DNA of 64,000 nt from CALKWS01 sp051020515 (GTDB taxonomy: Bacteria > Actinomycetota > Actinomycetes > Actinomycetales > Beutenbergiaceae). The position numbers were made by a program, and so were the translations under genes. Each line of letters starts with the position of its first letter. The stretch's first letter is position 1. The notes beneath the pieces were generated by a model that saw only the letters and a list, made by a program, of their open reading frames with translations, was not told where the DNA came from and ran no database searches. The stretch is taken from NCBI RefSeq assembly GCF_051020515.1, contig NZ_CP194857.1:3720001-3784000 (forward strand). Reading direction: 5' to 3'. This document shows, in pieces, positions 37,788-48,469 of this stretch.

Positions 37788-40700
37788 ATGAGTGTGCTCG
37801 ATTGGTCAGTGATAGTCGGCGGTGTTGTGTTGACCGCGTTGCTGGTGTGGTACTTCTTCGGCCCGAAGCAGTCGCGCCGCGCCGAAGTCGCCGGCGGCGT
37901 GCAGGAAGTGACGGTCACCGTCAGGGGCGGCTACAGCCCCGACCTCATCGAGGTTCAAGCCGGGATGCCGGTGCGGTTGCTGTTCGACCGGCAAGAAGGC
38001 GGGGACTGCTCCTCCCGGGTGATGTTCCCCGAGTTCAAAATCAACCAGGGCCTGCCGGCCAACACTGTCACCGCGGTGGAGTTCACCCCCACCTCCGCCG
38101 GGGAGTACGGCTTCGCCTGCGGGATGAACATGCTCCAGGGCAGGGTGCGGGTCGTGGGCGAGCCGGGCCACGAGTCCGCTGGCGGGCGCGCGGCAGTTGC
38201 GGTGGCCGAACGGCTCGGCCATGACCACGGCGGGGTGGCCCCGCGCATCCAGGACCACCACGGCACTCCGAGCGGCGAGGTCGGGCACGGGGAGCTGGTG
38301 GATGGTGTGCAGGTCGCCGAGGTCAGGATCCGTGGCGGCTACCACCCCCAGGTGCTTCGACTGGCGCCCGGTGTGCCGGCACAGTTGGTCCTGGTCAGGC
38401 AGGAGAGTGGGGCGTGCTCTGAGCGATTCACCATCCCGGCACTCGACGTGGACGTCGCCGTCCCCGCCTTTGGCAGCACTGTCCTGGACGTTCCCGCCCT
38501 TGCCGAAGGGCGGTATGAGTTCACCTGCGGGATGGGGATGCTGCACGGTGCCCTCGAGATCGGTGACCCACCCGGCACAGACACCGGCACCGGCACCGGT
38601 TCCACCGGTGCCGAATCCCCGGCCCCGGTGGCGGTTTCACCGCCGGTAGCACCGGAGGAGGACGCTGAGGAGCAGGAGAGAGCCGCAGAGATCACCGACC
38701 TGCGCCGGCGGGTGCTGCTGGGGGCCGTGTTGAGCCTGCCGGTCGTGCTGGCGGTGATGGCGGTGGAGTTCTTCGCCGCAGCGTGGGTCCCGGACTTCTT
38801 GATGAACAATTGGGTGCAGTTGGCACTGATCACCCCGGTGATGTTCTACACCGGCTGGCCCATCCACAAGACCGGGTGGCTAGCCCTGTCCCACCGCACC
38901 GCGGAGATGAACTCCCTGATCACCCTCGGCACGATCGCCGCCTACGGCTACAGCCTGGTGGTCACGTTCGCCCCGGGGCTGCTGCCCGTGGAGACCCGGG
39001 AGGTCTATTACGAGGCGGTCGGGGTCATCATCACCCTGATCTTGCTGGGCCGGCTATTGGAGACCAAGGCCAAGGCCGGCACCGGGGAAGCGATCCGGAC
39101 TTTGATCGGTCTGCAGCCGCGCACCGCCCGGGTGGTGCGCGCCGGGCAGGAGCTGGAGATCCCTATCGATGAGGTCGTGGCCGGTGACGTGGTCGTGGTC
39201 CGTCCCGGGGAGAAGCTGCCGGTGGACGGGCAGGTGGTGGAGGGCACGTCCACGGTGGATGAGTCGATGGTCACTGGGGAGCCTATCCCGGTGACGAAGT
39301 CCTCCGGTGATGAGGTCATCGGCGCCACCATCAACCAGACCGGTTCTTTCCGGTACGCCGCTACCAAGGTCGGTGCGGACACGATGCTGGCCCAGATCAT
39401 CAACCTGGTGCGCCAGGCGCAGGGGTCCAAGGCCCCGATCCAGCGCCTGGTGGACAAGGTCTCCAGCTACTTCGTGCCCGCGGTGATCCTCATCGCGATC
39501 TGGGCGTTCGTGGTCTGGACCCTCGTGGGCCCCTCACCGGCACTCATCTTCGCCCTGGTCGCCGCGGTCTCCGTGCTCATCATCGCCTGCCCCTGCGCGC
39601 TGGGGCTGGCCACACCGCTGTCCATCACCGTGGGCACCGGCAAGGGAGCTACCGCCGGCATCCTCATCCGGTCGGCCGAGGCGCTGGAGACTGCGCACAG
39701 ACTCGACACGGTGGTGCTGGACAAGACCGGCACGATCACCAAGGGCGCCCCGGCCCTGACCGACGTGCTGCCCGGCGAGGGCTTCACCGACATCGAGTTG
39801 CTCACCCTGGTCGCGGCGGTGGAACGCTCCTCCGAGCACCCGCTGGCCAGCGCCATCGTCGCCGGTGCCCAAGACCGCGGCGTGCGGCTTCCCGAGGTGG
39901 CCTCGTTCGACTCGGTCACCGGGCAGCGTGCGTGCGTGCCTTGGTCGAGGGCCGGGAGGTCCTCGTTGGTAACCGGCGCCTGCTGGGCAGTGTCGGGGTG
40001 CAGCCGCAGACTGACGCCGCGGACCGTTTGGCCGCGGACGGCAAGACCCCGATGTTCGCCGTCGTCGACGGGCGTTTCGCTGGGGTGATCGGCGTGGCCG
40101 ACACGCTCAAGGACGGGTCGGTGGCCGCCATCGCCGCCTTGCAGAAGCGTGGCATCGACGTGGTGATGATGACCGGGGACAACCGTGCCACGGCTGCGGC
40201 CATTGCCCGCCAGGTTGGCATCACCCGGGTGGTGGCCGAGGTCATGCCCGAGCATAAGGCCGCCGAGGTCAAGCGCCTGCAGGGCGAGGGCCGGGTGGTG
40301 GGCATGGTCGGTGACGGCATCAACGACGCCCCGGCCCTGGCTCAAGCTGACGTCGGCTCGGCGATCGGCACCGGCACCGACGTGGCGATCGAGTCCTCCG
40401 ACATCACCTTGATCTCCGGGGCACTGTCCGGAGTGGTCACCGCGGTGGACCTATCTCGGGCCACGATGCGTAACATCCGGCAGAACCTGGTCTTCGCGTG
40501 GATGTATAACGCGATGGGGATCCCGATCGCCGCTGGGGTGCTCTACCCCGCCCTGGGCCTGATGCTCAGCCCGATGATCGCTGCGGCCGCGATGGCACTG
40601 TCCTCCCTGTCCGTGGTGGCCAACGCCAACCGCCTGCGCGCTTTCACCCCTTCGACTGTCCCCGAGGTCACCAACATCCCCGCCTCCGACCCGGTGGTGG

Positions 40701-40912
40701 AGGTTGGGCTCGACGACGAACAAGGAACGCAGAACACCATGTCCAACAACTCTGCACAGGTCACCGACCCGGTGTGCGCGATGAGCATCGACCCAGCATC
40801 CGCCGCCGACAGCGCCGAGCACGAGGACAACACCTACTACTTCTGCTCCATCCACTGCGCGCAGACATTCCGGGCAGACCCGGCCAGATACGCCACCTCG
40901 CTGGCTCCCTAA
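37788..40912 (+). pseudogene. Copper ATPase fused to two cupredoxin domains and a YHS domain, one frameshift
   Basis: Domain order: membrane anchor (residues about 3-22); cupredoxin-like domain 1 (about 40-125, ending FACGMNMLQG); His-rich linker; cupredoxin-like domain 2 (about 180-262, ending FTCGMGMLHG); P1B-1 ATPase core with Cys601-Pro-Cys603, Asp645 in DKTGT, SEHP and GDGINDAP; then a C-terminal YHS domain (DPVCAMSID ... YYFCSIHC ... DPARY). There is no HMA domain. The frame breaks near 39925 inside GCGTGCGTGC; a one-base fix restores a protein of about 1040 residues. The ATG at 37788 has GGAGG ten bases upstream. It would export Cu(I), with added copper-binding domains. Confidence 0.88.
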
Positions 40913-40926
40913 CCCACACACCCCGC

Positions 40927-40951
40927 GGGCGCCGGCATCACGCCGGTGCCC
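40927..40951 (+). terminator. Hairpin between the fused ATPase and csoR
   Basis: GGGCGCCGGC-ATCAC-GCCGGTGCCC forms a ten-pair stem with one mismatch, 15 bases after the ATPase stop and 25 before csoR. It could end some transcripts or protect the upstream message; there is no T run. Confidence 0.5.
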
Positions 40952-40976
40952 ACGAAGATCCCGGGAGGCGATCACG

Positions 40977-41255
40977 ATGACCACCGACCAGCACACACGG
41001 GCCCTGCTGCTCCGGCTGCGCCGGATCGAAGGCCAGGTCCGCGGCATCGCCCGCATGGTCGAGGACGACAAGTACTGCATCGACATCCTCACTCAGGTTT
41101 CGGCCGCTTCCCGGGCGCTGCAGAGCGTGGCATTGGTGCTGCTTGAGGGGCACATGGCCCACTGCCTGCTTGACGCCGCACAAGTTGACGAACTCCAGCA
41201 GGAAGCCAGGCTCAAGGAGGCCTCCGATGCCATCGCCCGCCTGGTCCGCAGTTGA
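40977..41255 (+). CDS. csoR: Second CsoR copper-sensing repressor
   Basis: This 92-residue CsoR has the N-terminal DNA-binding helix LRRIEGQVRGIARMV and the Cu(I) ligands Cys (KYCIDILTQ), His and Cys (GHMAHC). It is of the same family as the protein at 28480 but clearly diverged. The likely target is the operator at 37502 upstream of its own operon. The next gene begins 15 bases after its stop. Confidence 0.94.
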   Translation: MTTDQHTRALLLRLRRIEGQVRGIARMVEDDKYCIDILTQVSAASRALQSVALVLLEGHMAHCLLDAAQVDELQQEARLKEASDAIARLVRS

Positions 41256-41270
41256 GGGAGGGGGAAGTTC

Positions 41271-41564
41271 GTGGCCATCGACTATGACGCCCCACGCCCC
41301 CGCGAGGAGGATGGGCCCGACACGATGCCCCTGACCGCGCTGACCCGGGCAGCGCCGGCGCACCAGGAGGAGGCCGACGAGGCCGAGTTAGCCGAGCAGT
41401 ATGAGTTGCCCGGCGCGGACCTGTCAGGTGAGGAGCTGGCCGTGGCGGTGGTGCCCCCACAGAAGGACGAGTTCCTCTGCACCCGGTGCTTCCTCGTCCA
41501 CCACCACAGCCAACTGGCCCACCACGACGCTGGCCTGCCGGTGTGCGCCGAATGCGCGTCCTGA
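41271..41564 (+). CDS. DUF4193 protein with zinc-ribbon-like cysteines
   Basis: This 97-residue actinobacterial DUF4193 protein has an acidic N-terminal half and a C-terminal CTRCFL ... CAECAS pair that looks like a small zinc or iron site. DUF4193 genes are widespread and of unknown function. It starts at a GTG 15 bases after csoR with GGAGGGGG upstream. It lies between the copper regulator and the GAPDH gene, which suggests one transcript. Confidence 0.82.
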   Translation: MAIDYDAPRPREEDGPDTMPLTALTRAAPAHQEEADEAELAEQYELPGADLSGEELAVAVVPPQKDEFLCTRCFLVHHHSQLAHHDAGLPVCAECAS

Positions 41565-41616
41565 CCGCGGGGCCATCGAAGGCATGATGACAAGAACGAA
41601 ACGAAGGAGAGTTGAG

Positions 41617-42669
41617 ATGAACGTTCAGGTAGCCATCAACGGTTACGGCGTGATCGGTAAACGAGTGGCCGACGCGGTGCGGGCCATGCCCGACATGGAC
41701 CTGGTGGGGGTGGCGGACGTGGCCACCGACTGGCGAGTGCGTACCGCGACCGAGCGGGGCATCCCCGTCTTTGCCGCCACCGAACAGGCCGGTGCAGCCA
41801 TGGCCCAGGCCGGGGTGCCGATGGCCGGCACCCTGGATGAACTGCTGGCCCAGGTCGATGTCGTGGTAGACACCACTCCCAAGAAGGTCGCCGCCACCAA
41901 CGCCGAGGTCTACCGCGCTGCCGGGGTCAAGGCCGTGTTCCAAGGCGGGGAGTCCCACGCCACCACCGGGCACTCCTTCGTCGCCCAGGCAAACTACGAC
42001 ACAGCACTAGGCCTGCAGGCCACCCGGGTGGTCTCCTGCAACACCACCAGTATCGTGCGCGTGCTCGGCGCGCTGCAGGATGCGGGCCTGCTCGCCCGTG
42101 CGCGTGGGGTGCTGATCAGGCGGTCCACCGACCCCAGCCAGTCCCACCAGCGCGGCATCATGAACACCGTGGTCCCCGAGGACTCCATCCCCTCCCACCA
42201 GGGTCCCGACGCCCGCACAGTCCTGCCGAAGTTGGACGTGGTCACCATGGCCGCCAAGGCGGCCCACACCCAGACTCACAACCACTTCTGGACGCTGCAG
42301 TTGACCCGCCCGGCCAGCCGGGAGGAAGTCCTGGTCGTCCTGCGGGGCGCACCCAGGATCGCGTTCATCCGCATGGCCGACGGCCTAACCGCCTTGAATA
42401 CCACCGTCGAACTCATGGGCGACCTAGGCCGGCCCCGCGGTGATATGTGGGAGGTTGCAGTCTGGGAGGACGTCCTGACCGTCGAGGGCGACGAGGCCTA
42501 CCTGACCTACCAGGTCAACAACGAGGCCATCGTCACCCCCGAGACCATAGACGCGATCCGGGCCCTGACACAGACCGCCACCGACGGTGCAACGTCGATC
42601 GCACTGACCGATGAAGTCCTCGGGATGCGCCGCGAGTTCCTCCCCAGCCCTGTCCCCGTGACCGACTGA
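41617..42669 (+). CDS. Archaeal-type (type II) glyceraldehyde-3-phosphate dehydrogenase
   Basis: This 350-residue protein has the NAD(P)-binding start INGYGVIGKRVADAV, the phosphate-site stretch FQGGESH, and the catalytic Cys in VVSCNTTSIVRVL. This is the archaeal class II family, unrelated in detail to the usual bacterial GapA (SCTTN). It oxidises glyceraldehyde-3-phosphate to 1,3-bisphosphoglycerate. AAGGAGA precedes the ATG. A class II enzyme is unusual in bacteria, and its position in a copper operon suggests a back-up for a copper-sensitive GapA (inference). Confidence 0.92.
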   Translation: MNVQVAINGYGVIGKRVADAVRAMPDMDLVGVADVATDWRVRTATERGIPVFAATEQAGAAMAQAGVPMAGTLDELLAQVDVVVDTTPKKVAATNAEVYRAAGVKAVFQGGESHATTGHSFVAQANYDTALGLQATRVVSCNTTSIVRVLGALQDAGLLARARGVLIRRSTDPSQSHQRGIMNTVVPEDSIPSHQGPDARTVLPKLDVVTMAAKAAHTQTHNHFWTLQLTRPASREEVLVVLRGAPRIAFIRMADGLTALNTTVELMGDLGRPRGDMWEVAVWEDVLTVEGDEAYLTYQVNNEAIVTPETIDAIRALTQTATDGATSIALTDEVLGMRREFLPSPVPVTD

Positions 42670-42728
42670 CACCAGCCGGTGCTCGGCGCCCAGCACATCA
42701 CGGCCGTGTGGCCGAGAAGGAGGCGATC

Positions 42729-42878
42729 ATGACCACCACTGGTTCCACGGTCATCGTCACGATCAATGCTCTGCTGCTCAAACGGCTCCGGCTGCCCGCC
42801 CAACAAGCCCCGGACGCACCCCAGCGCGCCGTCCGGGAGCCGAAGCCCACCGCACCGGTGCCGGCCGGCACCCGCTGA
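42729..42878 (+). CDS. 49-residue basic small protein
   Basis: The frame begins at an ATG with AAGGAGG six bases upstream. It encodes a short Thr/Val hydrophobic head (TVIVTINALLLKRL) and a Pro/Arg/Ala-rich tail ending PVPAGTR. It lies in the gap between GAPDH and the EamA gene and reads in the same direction. No family is recognised; the very good ribosome site is the main support. Confidence 0.5.
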   Translation: MTTTGSTVIVTINALLLKRLRLPAQQAPDAPQRAVREPKPTAPVPAGTR

Positions 42879-42889
42879 CCGGGGTCGAC

Positions 42890-43918
42890 GTGGAAGTACA
42901 TTCTGGCACCACCGCTTCGGCCGCTTCGGTAGCCGAAGCGGTGCCGCAGCGGCCGCGGCCGTTGCGGATGCTGTGGATCACCGCAGCCTGGGGGGCGTGC
43001 TTCGTGGTGATCGAGTGGGGCCTGCGCGACGCCCCGCTGCTGTGGTACGCCGCACTGCGTGCCCTGGTCGCCGGCGCCGCACTGGTGGCCCTGGGAGCCA
43101 TCCAGCGCCGTCCGACCCCCCGCAGCGCACGTGCCTGGGGGCTGATCACGGTCCTCGGGCTGGTCAACGTCACGCTCGCCTTCTCAACCATGTTCGCCGG
43201 GGTTGCCGGTGGTGCGACCGGCACCGCCGCGGTGCTGGCCAACGCCCAGCCGCTGATGATCCTCCTGCCCGCCTGGTGGCTCTACGGGGAGAAACTCTCC
43301 CCCCGGACCACGTCCGCCCTGGTCGTCGGCTTCGCCGGGCTCGTCCTGGTCGCGCTGCCCGGCGGCGGGGGTAGCGGCGCCGCCCTGTCGCTGCTCTCGG
43401 CAGTGGCCGTGACCGCCGGCACCCTACTCTCCCGCCGTCTGGTCGGACTGGACCTGGTCACGGCCACCGGCTGGCACCTCCTCATCGGTGGGGTGGCCCT
43501 TGCCGGCCTCGCCGCGGCCGTGGAGGGTGCTCCGGTGATCAACTGGACCCCCCGCTTTGTTGTGTCGCTGGCGTTCCTGGCGCTGGTGGGCACCGCGGCG
43601 ACCACGGTGGCGTGGTTCGGCGAGGCCCGCCGCAGCCGACTGGACACCCTGACCACCTGGACTTTCCTGACCCCCGTCCTCGGCATCGCCCTGGCCGCCG
43701 TCCTGCTGGGCGAACGCCCGGGCGGGTGGACCGCTGCCGGGCTCCTCGCCGTGCTGGCAGCCATGTGGATTACCCTGCGGCCACCACGCCGCACCACGAC
43801 TCCCGCGCAGACCACCGGCCCGCCAGAAGTGGGCTTCGTCCCAGACCCGCGCCCGGGCATATCCGACAGCCGCCAGATGGCCACCGCACCGGACTTACCA
43901 ACCGAAGGAGAAACGTGA
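42890..43918 (+). CDS. EamA/DMT-family transporter
   Basis: This 342-residue protein has ten hydrophobic helices in two EamA halves (first half from WITAAWGACFVVIEW, second from AALSLLSAVAVTAGTLL), plus a polar C-terminal tail of about 45 residues. DMT transporters move metabolites or amino acids; the substrate is unknown. The GTG start has no strong ribosome site. Its stop overlaps the start of the HAD-GH65 gene (GTGA), so the two are coupled. Confidence 0.85.
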   Translation: MEVHSGTTASAASVAEAVPQRPRPLRMLWITAAWGACFVVIEWGLRDAPLLWYAALRALVAGAALVALGAIQRRPTPRSARAWGLITVLGLVNVTLAFSTMFAGVAGGATGTAAVLANAQPLMILLPAWWLYGEKLSPRTTSALVVGFAGLVLVALPGGGGSGAALSLLSAVAVTAGTLLSRRLVGLDLVTATGWHLLIGGVALAGLAAAVEGAPVINWTPRFVVSLAFLALVGTAATTVAWFGEARRSRLDTLTTWTFLTPVLGIALAAVLLGERPGGWTAAGLLAVLAAMWITLRPPRRTTTPAQTTGPPEVGFVPDPRPGISDSRQMATAPDLPTEGET

Positions 43919-46875
43919 CGCACCCGACGACCCACCCGAGCCCGTCACCGGCGGCACCGGCCCCCACCGGGGCGGTCCCCCCGCAGGAGGCGGTGATCTT
44001 CGAACTAGACGGGGTAGTGACTGACACCGCCACCGAGCACGGAACCAAGGCTTTCCCCGGTGCCGTGGACCTGCTCAACCGGCTGCGGGCCGGTGGGGTG
44101 CCGGTCGCGTTAGTCACCGCCAGCCGCAACACCAGCGCGCTGCTGGAGGCCGCTGGCCTGGCGGGGGTCTTCGACGTGATCGTGGACGGGGACCGTGCTG
44201 CCGAGTTGGGCCTGCCCGGCAAACCCGACCCGGCGATGTTCCTCACAGCAGCCGCTGAGCTGGGCGTGAACCCGGCCCAGGTCGCCGTTGTGGAGGACGC
44301 TGTCGCCGGTGTCCAGGCGGCCCGCGCCGGCGGGTTCAGCCTGGTCGCGGGCATAGCCCGGGCTGGGCAGCGGGCCGAGCTGGAGGCCGCCGGGGCCCAC
44401 CTGGTGGTCGAGGACGTCGCCCAACTCGACCTGGGTGCGTTACGCGCCGACCCCTGGACGCTCGTATACGAAGGTTTCGACCCCGCCCACGAGGGCCACC
44501 GCGAGGCACTGACCACCTTGGGTAACGGCTATCTCGGCACCCGGGGCGCGGCCCCGGAGCGTGCCGCTGACGGGGTGCACTATCCCGGCACCTACCTTGC
44601 CGGTGTCTACAACCGGCTCGTCTCCTCGGTCCATGGTCGCCAGATGGAGGACGAGCATCTGGTCAACGCCCCCAACTGGCTGATCCTCGACCTCGGCCCA
44701 CAGGGCGCGCAGTCGTGGTGGTCCACCGGCGGCCTCACCGTGTCCGGGGAGAGGCGTGAGTTGGACCTGCGCCGCGGTGTGCTCACCCGGACCGCCGTGC
44801 TCACCGACCCGGGCGGGGGCGGCGGCTGCGGCTGCGGCAGCGGCGCCTGGTCTCTATGACCCGGCCGCACCTGACGGCCCTGGAGACGACCATGGTCCCC
44901 GACGGCTGGAGCGGGATACTGAAGGTGCGCCGGCATCGACGCTGGTGTCCGCAACGGCAACGTCGCCGAGTACACCGCGTTGGCCGACTGTCATTTGCGC
45001 ACCACCGGCGCCGAGAAGGCCGGGCCGGGCACCCTTCTGGTGGAGGTGGAGACCGTCCAGAGCCAGGTCCGCATCGCCACGGCGGCCCGTACCACCGTCA
45101 ACGGGGGCATCCCGGACGCAGACTTCGAGCGCGACCACGAACTGCACTCCCTGGTGCTCAAAGTGCCGGTCACAGACGGTGAACCGGTCACCATCGACAA
45201 GGTTGCCGCCGTGTACACGTCCAAAGACCCGGCGATCGCCTCGCCCCGGCTGGCGGCCCTGGGCGAGTTGACTGCCGCCCCGCAAGGGTTCGACGGGCTC
45301 CTCAACGAACACGTGGCGGCGTGGCAGCGGCTTTGGGACCGCTACGGGATAGAACTGGAGGCCGACACCCAGACCCGGCTGGTGCTCAACCTGCACGTCT
45401 TCCACCTGCTCCAGACCCTGTCCACGCACACCGCCGACTTGGACGCCGGCGTGCCGGCCCGCGGCCTGCACGGAGAGGGCTACCGCGGGCACGTGTTCTG
45501 GGACGAACTGTTCATCCTGCCGGTGCTCACCACACACCTGCCACAGGTCAGTCGCGGACTGCTGGACTACCGGTGGCGTCGCCTAGACGCCGCCCGTCGC
45601 GCCGCAGCGCAGGCGGAACTCCCCGGTGCGATGTTCCCCTGGCAGTCCGGCAGCGACGGGCGGGAGGAAACCCCCGTCATGCTGTTCAACACCCGCTCCG
45701 GACGGTGGATGCCGGACAACTCCCACCGCCAGCGCCACGTTGGCCTCGCTATCGCCTACAACGCCTGGGAGTACTACCAGGCCACCGGCGACCTCACCTG
45801 GCTCGCCCGTCGCGGCGCGGACCTGATCATCGAGGTCGCACGGCTGTTCACCGCCCTGGCTACGCACGACCCCAGCACCGACCGCTTCCACATCAGGGGT
45901 GTGATGGGACCCGATGAGTATCACGACGGCTACCCCGACGCGCCCGGCGAAGGCCTGACCGACAACGCCTACACCAACGTCCTGGCGGCGTGGGTATGCC
46001 AGCGGGCACTGGACGTCCTCCAGACCGTGGCCGGCCACGAGTGCGACGACCTACACGCCCGTCTCGACATCGCCCCAGAAGAGCCCACCACCTGGGAGCA
46101 CCTCAGCCGGCGCCTGGCCGTGCCGTTCCTGCCCGATGGCCTCATCGCCCAGTTCGCCGGCTATGAAGCCCTCGCCGAGTTGGACTGGGACCACTATCGG
46201 CGCACCTACGGCAACATCGGGCGCCTGGACCTGATCTTGGAGTCCGAAGGGGATGCGACTAACCGGTACAAACTGGCCAAACAGGCAGACGTCCTCATGC
46301 TCATCTACCTCCTGGGACCCGACGGGCTGCTGAACATGCTCCACCGCCTCGGCTACCCCACCACCCGCCAGGTACTGGCCCGGACCGTGGAATACTACCT
46401 CGCGCGCACCGCGCACGGCTCCACCCTCAGCCGAGTCGTGCACGCCTCGGTCCTGGCCCGCCTAGACCCTGCCCGCGGGTGGGCCACCTTCCGTGAGGCC
46501 CTTGCCGCGGACCTGGACGACACCCAGGGCGGCACCACCCAAGAGGGCATCCACCTGGGCGCCATGGCCGGCACCATCGACATCCTCATCCGGTCCTTCG
46601 CGGGCCTTCACACCCAGGGCCCAACCGTTGTCCTGGACCCCGCACTACCGGCCGGACTGCCCGCCATGCGCTTCCGTATCCAGCACCGCGGCCAACGCCT
46701 CCACATCATCCTCGACGAGAACACCCTGACCGTCACCGCCGAGCCGTGCGCGGCCAACCCACACATCCGACTGCGAGTCGGGGAGCACGAAAGCGCCCTA
46801 CCAGCCGGCACCACCCAGCGCTTCTCTGGGATCCCGGGCGCCGCGGTGACTCGGTTGTCCGGCCTATCTGAATAA
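43915..46875 (+). pseudogene. HAD domain fused to a GH65 disaccharide phosphorylase, two frameshifts
   Basis: The N-terminal HAD part (about 170 residues) resembles beta-phosphoglucomutase but reads FELDGVVTDT, so the nucleophile Asp is Glu. It passes directly to the core, lacking the usual cap domain. The GH65 part follows (YEGFDPAHEGHREALTTLGN), with the catalytic acid Glu in VMGPDEYHDG, and ends near 46875. The frame breaks in the G run near 44818 and again near 44933 (one G missing in GTGCGCCGGC). Repaired, it is about 985 residues. GH65 enzymes split trehalose, maltose or kojibiose with phosphate; the substrate cannot be read from sequence. The ribosome site GAAGGAG precedes the GTG start. 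Confidence 0.85.
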
Positions 46876-46980
46876 CTCTGGCGTTGTCTGGCCGGGGTGT
46901 GGACAGTCTCGAACGCCAGCGACACCAACACCGAGCCACGTGGCGCCACCGCCGCGCGATCACTCATGTCCCCTGAGCGG

Positions 46981-48436
46981 TCAGCGTGCGCGGCGCTCGA
47001 GCATCCACCCGTGCGGACCCGTGAGACGCTCAGCCTCCTGCGGCCCCCACGAGCCGAGCGCGTAAGGCAACGGGGGCGGGCGCTGGGGGCCCTGCACCGG
47101 CGCGAAGGCGGTGAAGGCCGCCCGCAGGCAATGGGAGGTGGTGAACAGCGAACGGTCCCCGACAAGAACATCGTGGAGCAAGGAGGCATAGGCGGAGATC
47201 GGCTCCCCGCCCGGCACCTCAGCCAAGTCAAGTTCGGTGTGCGCGAAACTCAACGCCCGACCCGGTCCGGGGGTGCTGACAGTCACACCGACAGCAAAGG
47301 CCCCGGGGCCACTGAAGTCGATCTCGATCGTGTTGCGCCCAGTGACGGCCGCGCCCAAAAGGACCCTGGGGCGGACGCATGATCAAGGTGATTCGCTGGG
47401 CCTTGCGAGCCATGCGCTTGCCGGTGCGCAGCACGAACGGGACGCCCCGCCACCGGTCGGTGTCGATCCACAGCCGGGCAGCGACAAACGTGTCCTGCCC
47501 GGAACCAGCCGCCACCCCGGCTATATCGGTATAGCCCTCGAACTGCCCCAGCACGACGTCCCTGACCGGATCCAGTGGCCGGAACGCCCCGATGACCGCA
47601 TCCCGTGCGGCCACAACCGACTCCGGGTCCTGCACGTCCGCCGGCGGATCCATCGCCACCTGGCTGGCCACGTGGAACAGATGGGTGACCAGCATGTCCA
47701 GCGCCGCGCCGGTAGCGTCGTAGAACCCAGCCCGCTGGGCGACGTCGAGGTCCTCGGGCACGTCGATCTGTACCTGCTCAATCCCGTGGGCATCCCATTG
47801 CGAGCCGAACAGCCGGTTCGCAAAGCGCAACGCGTAGATGGCCTGCACCGCCTGCTTGCCGAGGAAATGGTCAATGCGGAAGACCTGCTCCTCGGTGAGC
47901 ACCTTCTTCACCAGCGCGTCCAACGACTCAAAGTCTGCCAGCGACCTGCCGTAGGGTTTCTCGAAGACCACCCGGGCGCCCACCGCCAAGCCATGACGTC
48001 CCAGCCCCCGAGTAATCACCGGATACGCCGCCGGTGGCACGGCCAGAAAGTGCACGACCAACGGCTCACCGCCGCCCTCGGCCGCTAACTCACGCCGCGC
48101 GCGAACGAGAACCTCAGGCAGTGCACCGGGGTCGTCATCGGTGAACCCCCCGCCCGCGTAGCCGACCCGCAGGCATACCTGGTCCCAGTCCTCGGGCAGA
48201 CCCAACTCGCTGCCCAGCAGGGAATCCCTCAGCCGGGCACGGAAGGCCTCCTCATCCAACCGGTCTGTGGAACAGCCGATCAAGCGCCACCTCTGGGGCA
48301 GCAATCCGCGCTCGTGCAACTCCACCAGGGCCGGCATCACCATGCGGTGAGCCAGGTCACCAGTGGCACCGAACAACACCACGATCACAGACTGAGTGGT
48401 TCCGGTCGCACTCCCGGGCGGTGATAACGATTCCAA
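46981..48436 (-). pseudogene. zwf: Glucose-6-phosphate 1-dehydrogenase, one frameshift
   Basis: The gene encodes about 484 residues if joined. It has the NADP site FGATGDLAHRMVMPAL and the active-site signature RIDHFLGKQ, with the beta+alpha C-terminal domain. The frame breaks near 47360 at a TTTTGGG run; three T would restore it, continuing GAAVTGRNTIEIDFSG. It starts oxidative pentose phosphate flux and makes NADPH. It faces the GH65 gene, whose product could supply glucose-phosphate. Confidence 0.88.
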
Positions 48437-48469
48437 CTTAGACCTCCGTCAAAGATACCGGCGGAACGC

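Noticed and set aside
46608..47231. Minus-strand frame between GH65 and zwf
   Set aside because: Overlaps the 3' parts of both genes and has Arg/Pro/Ser-rich composition without a ribosome site.
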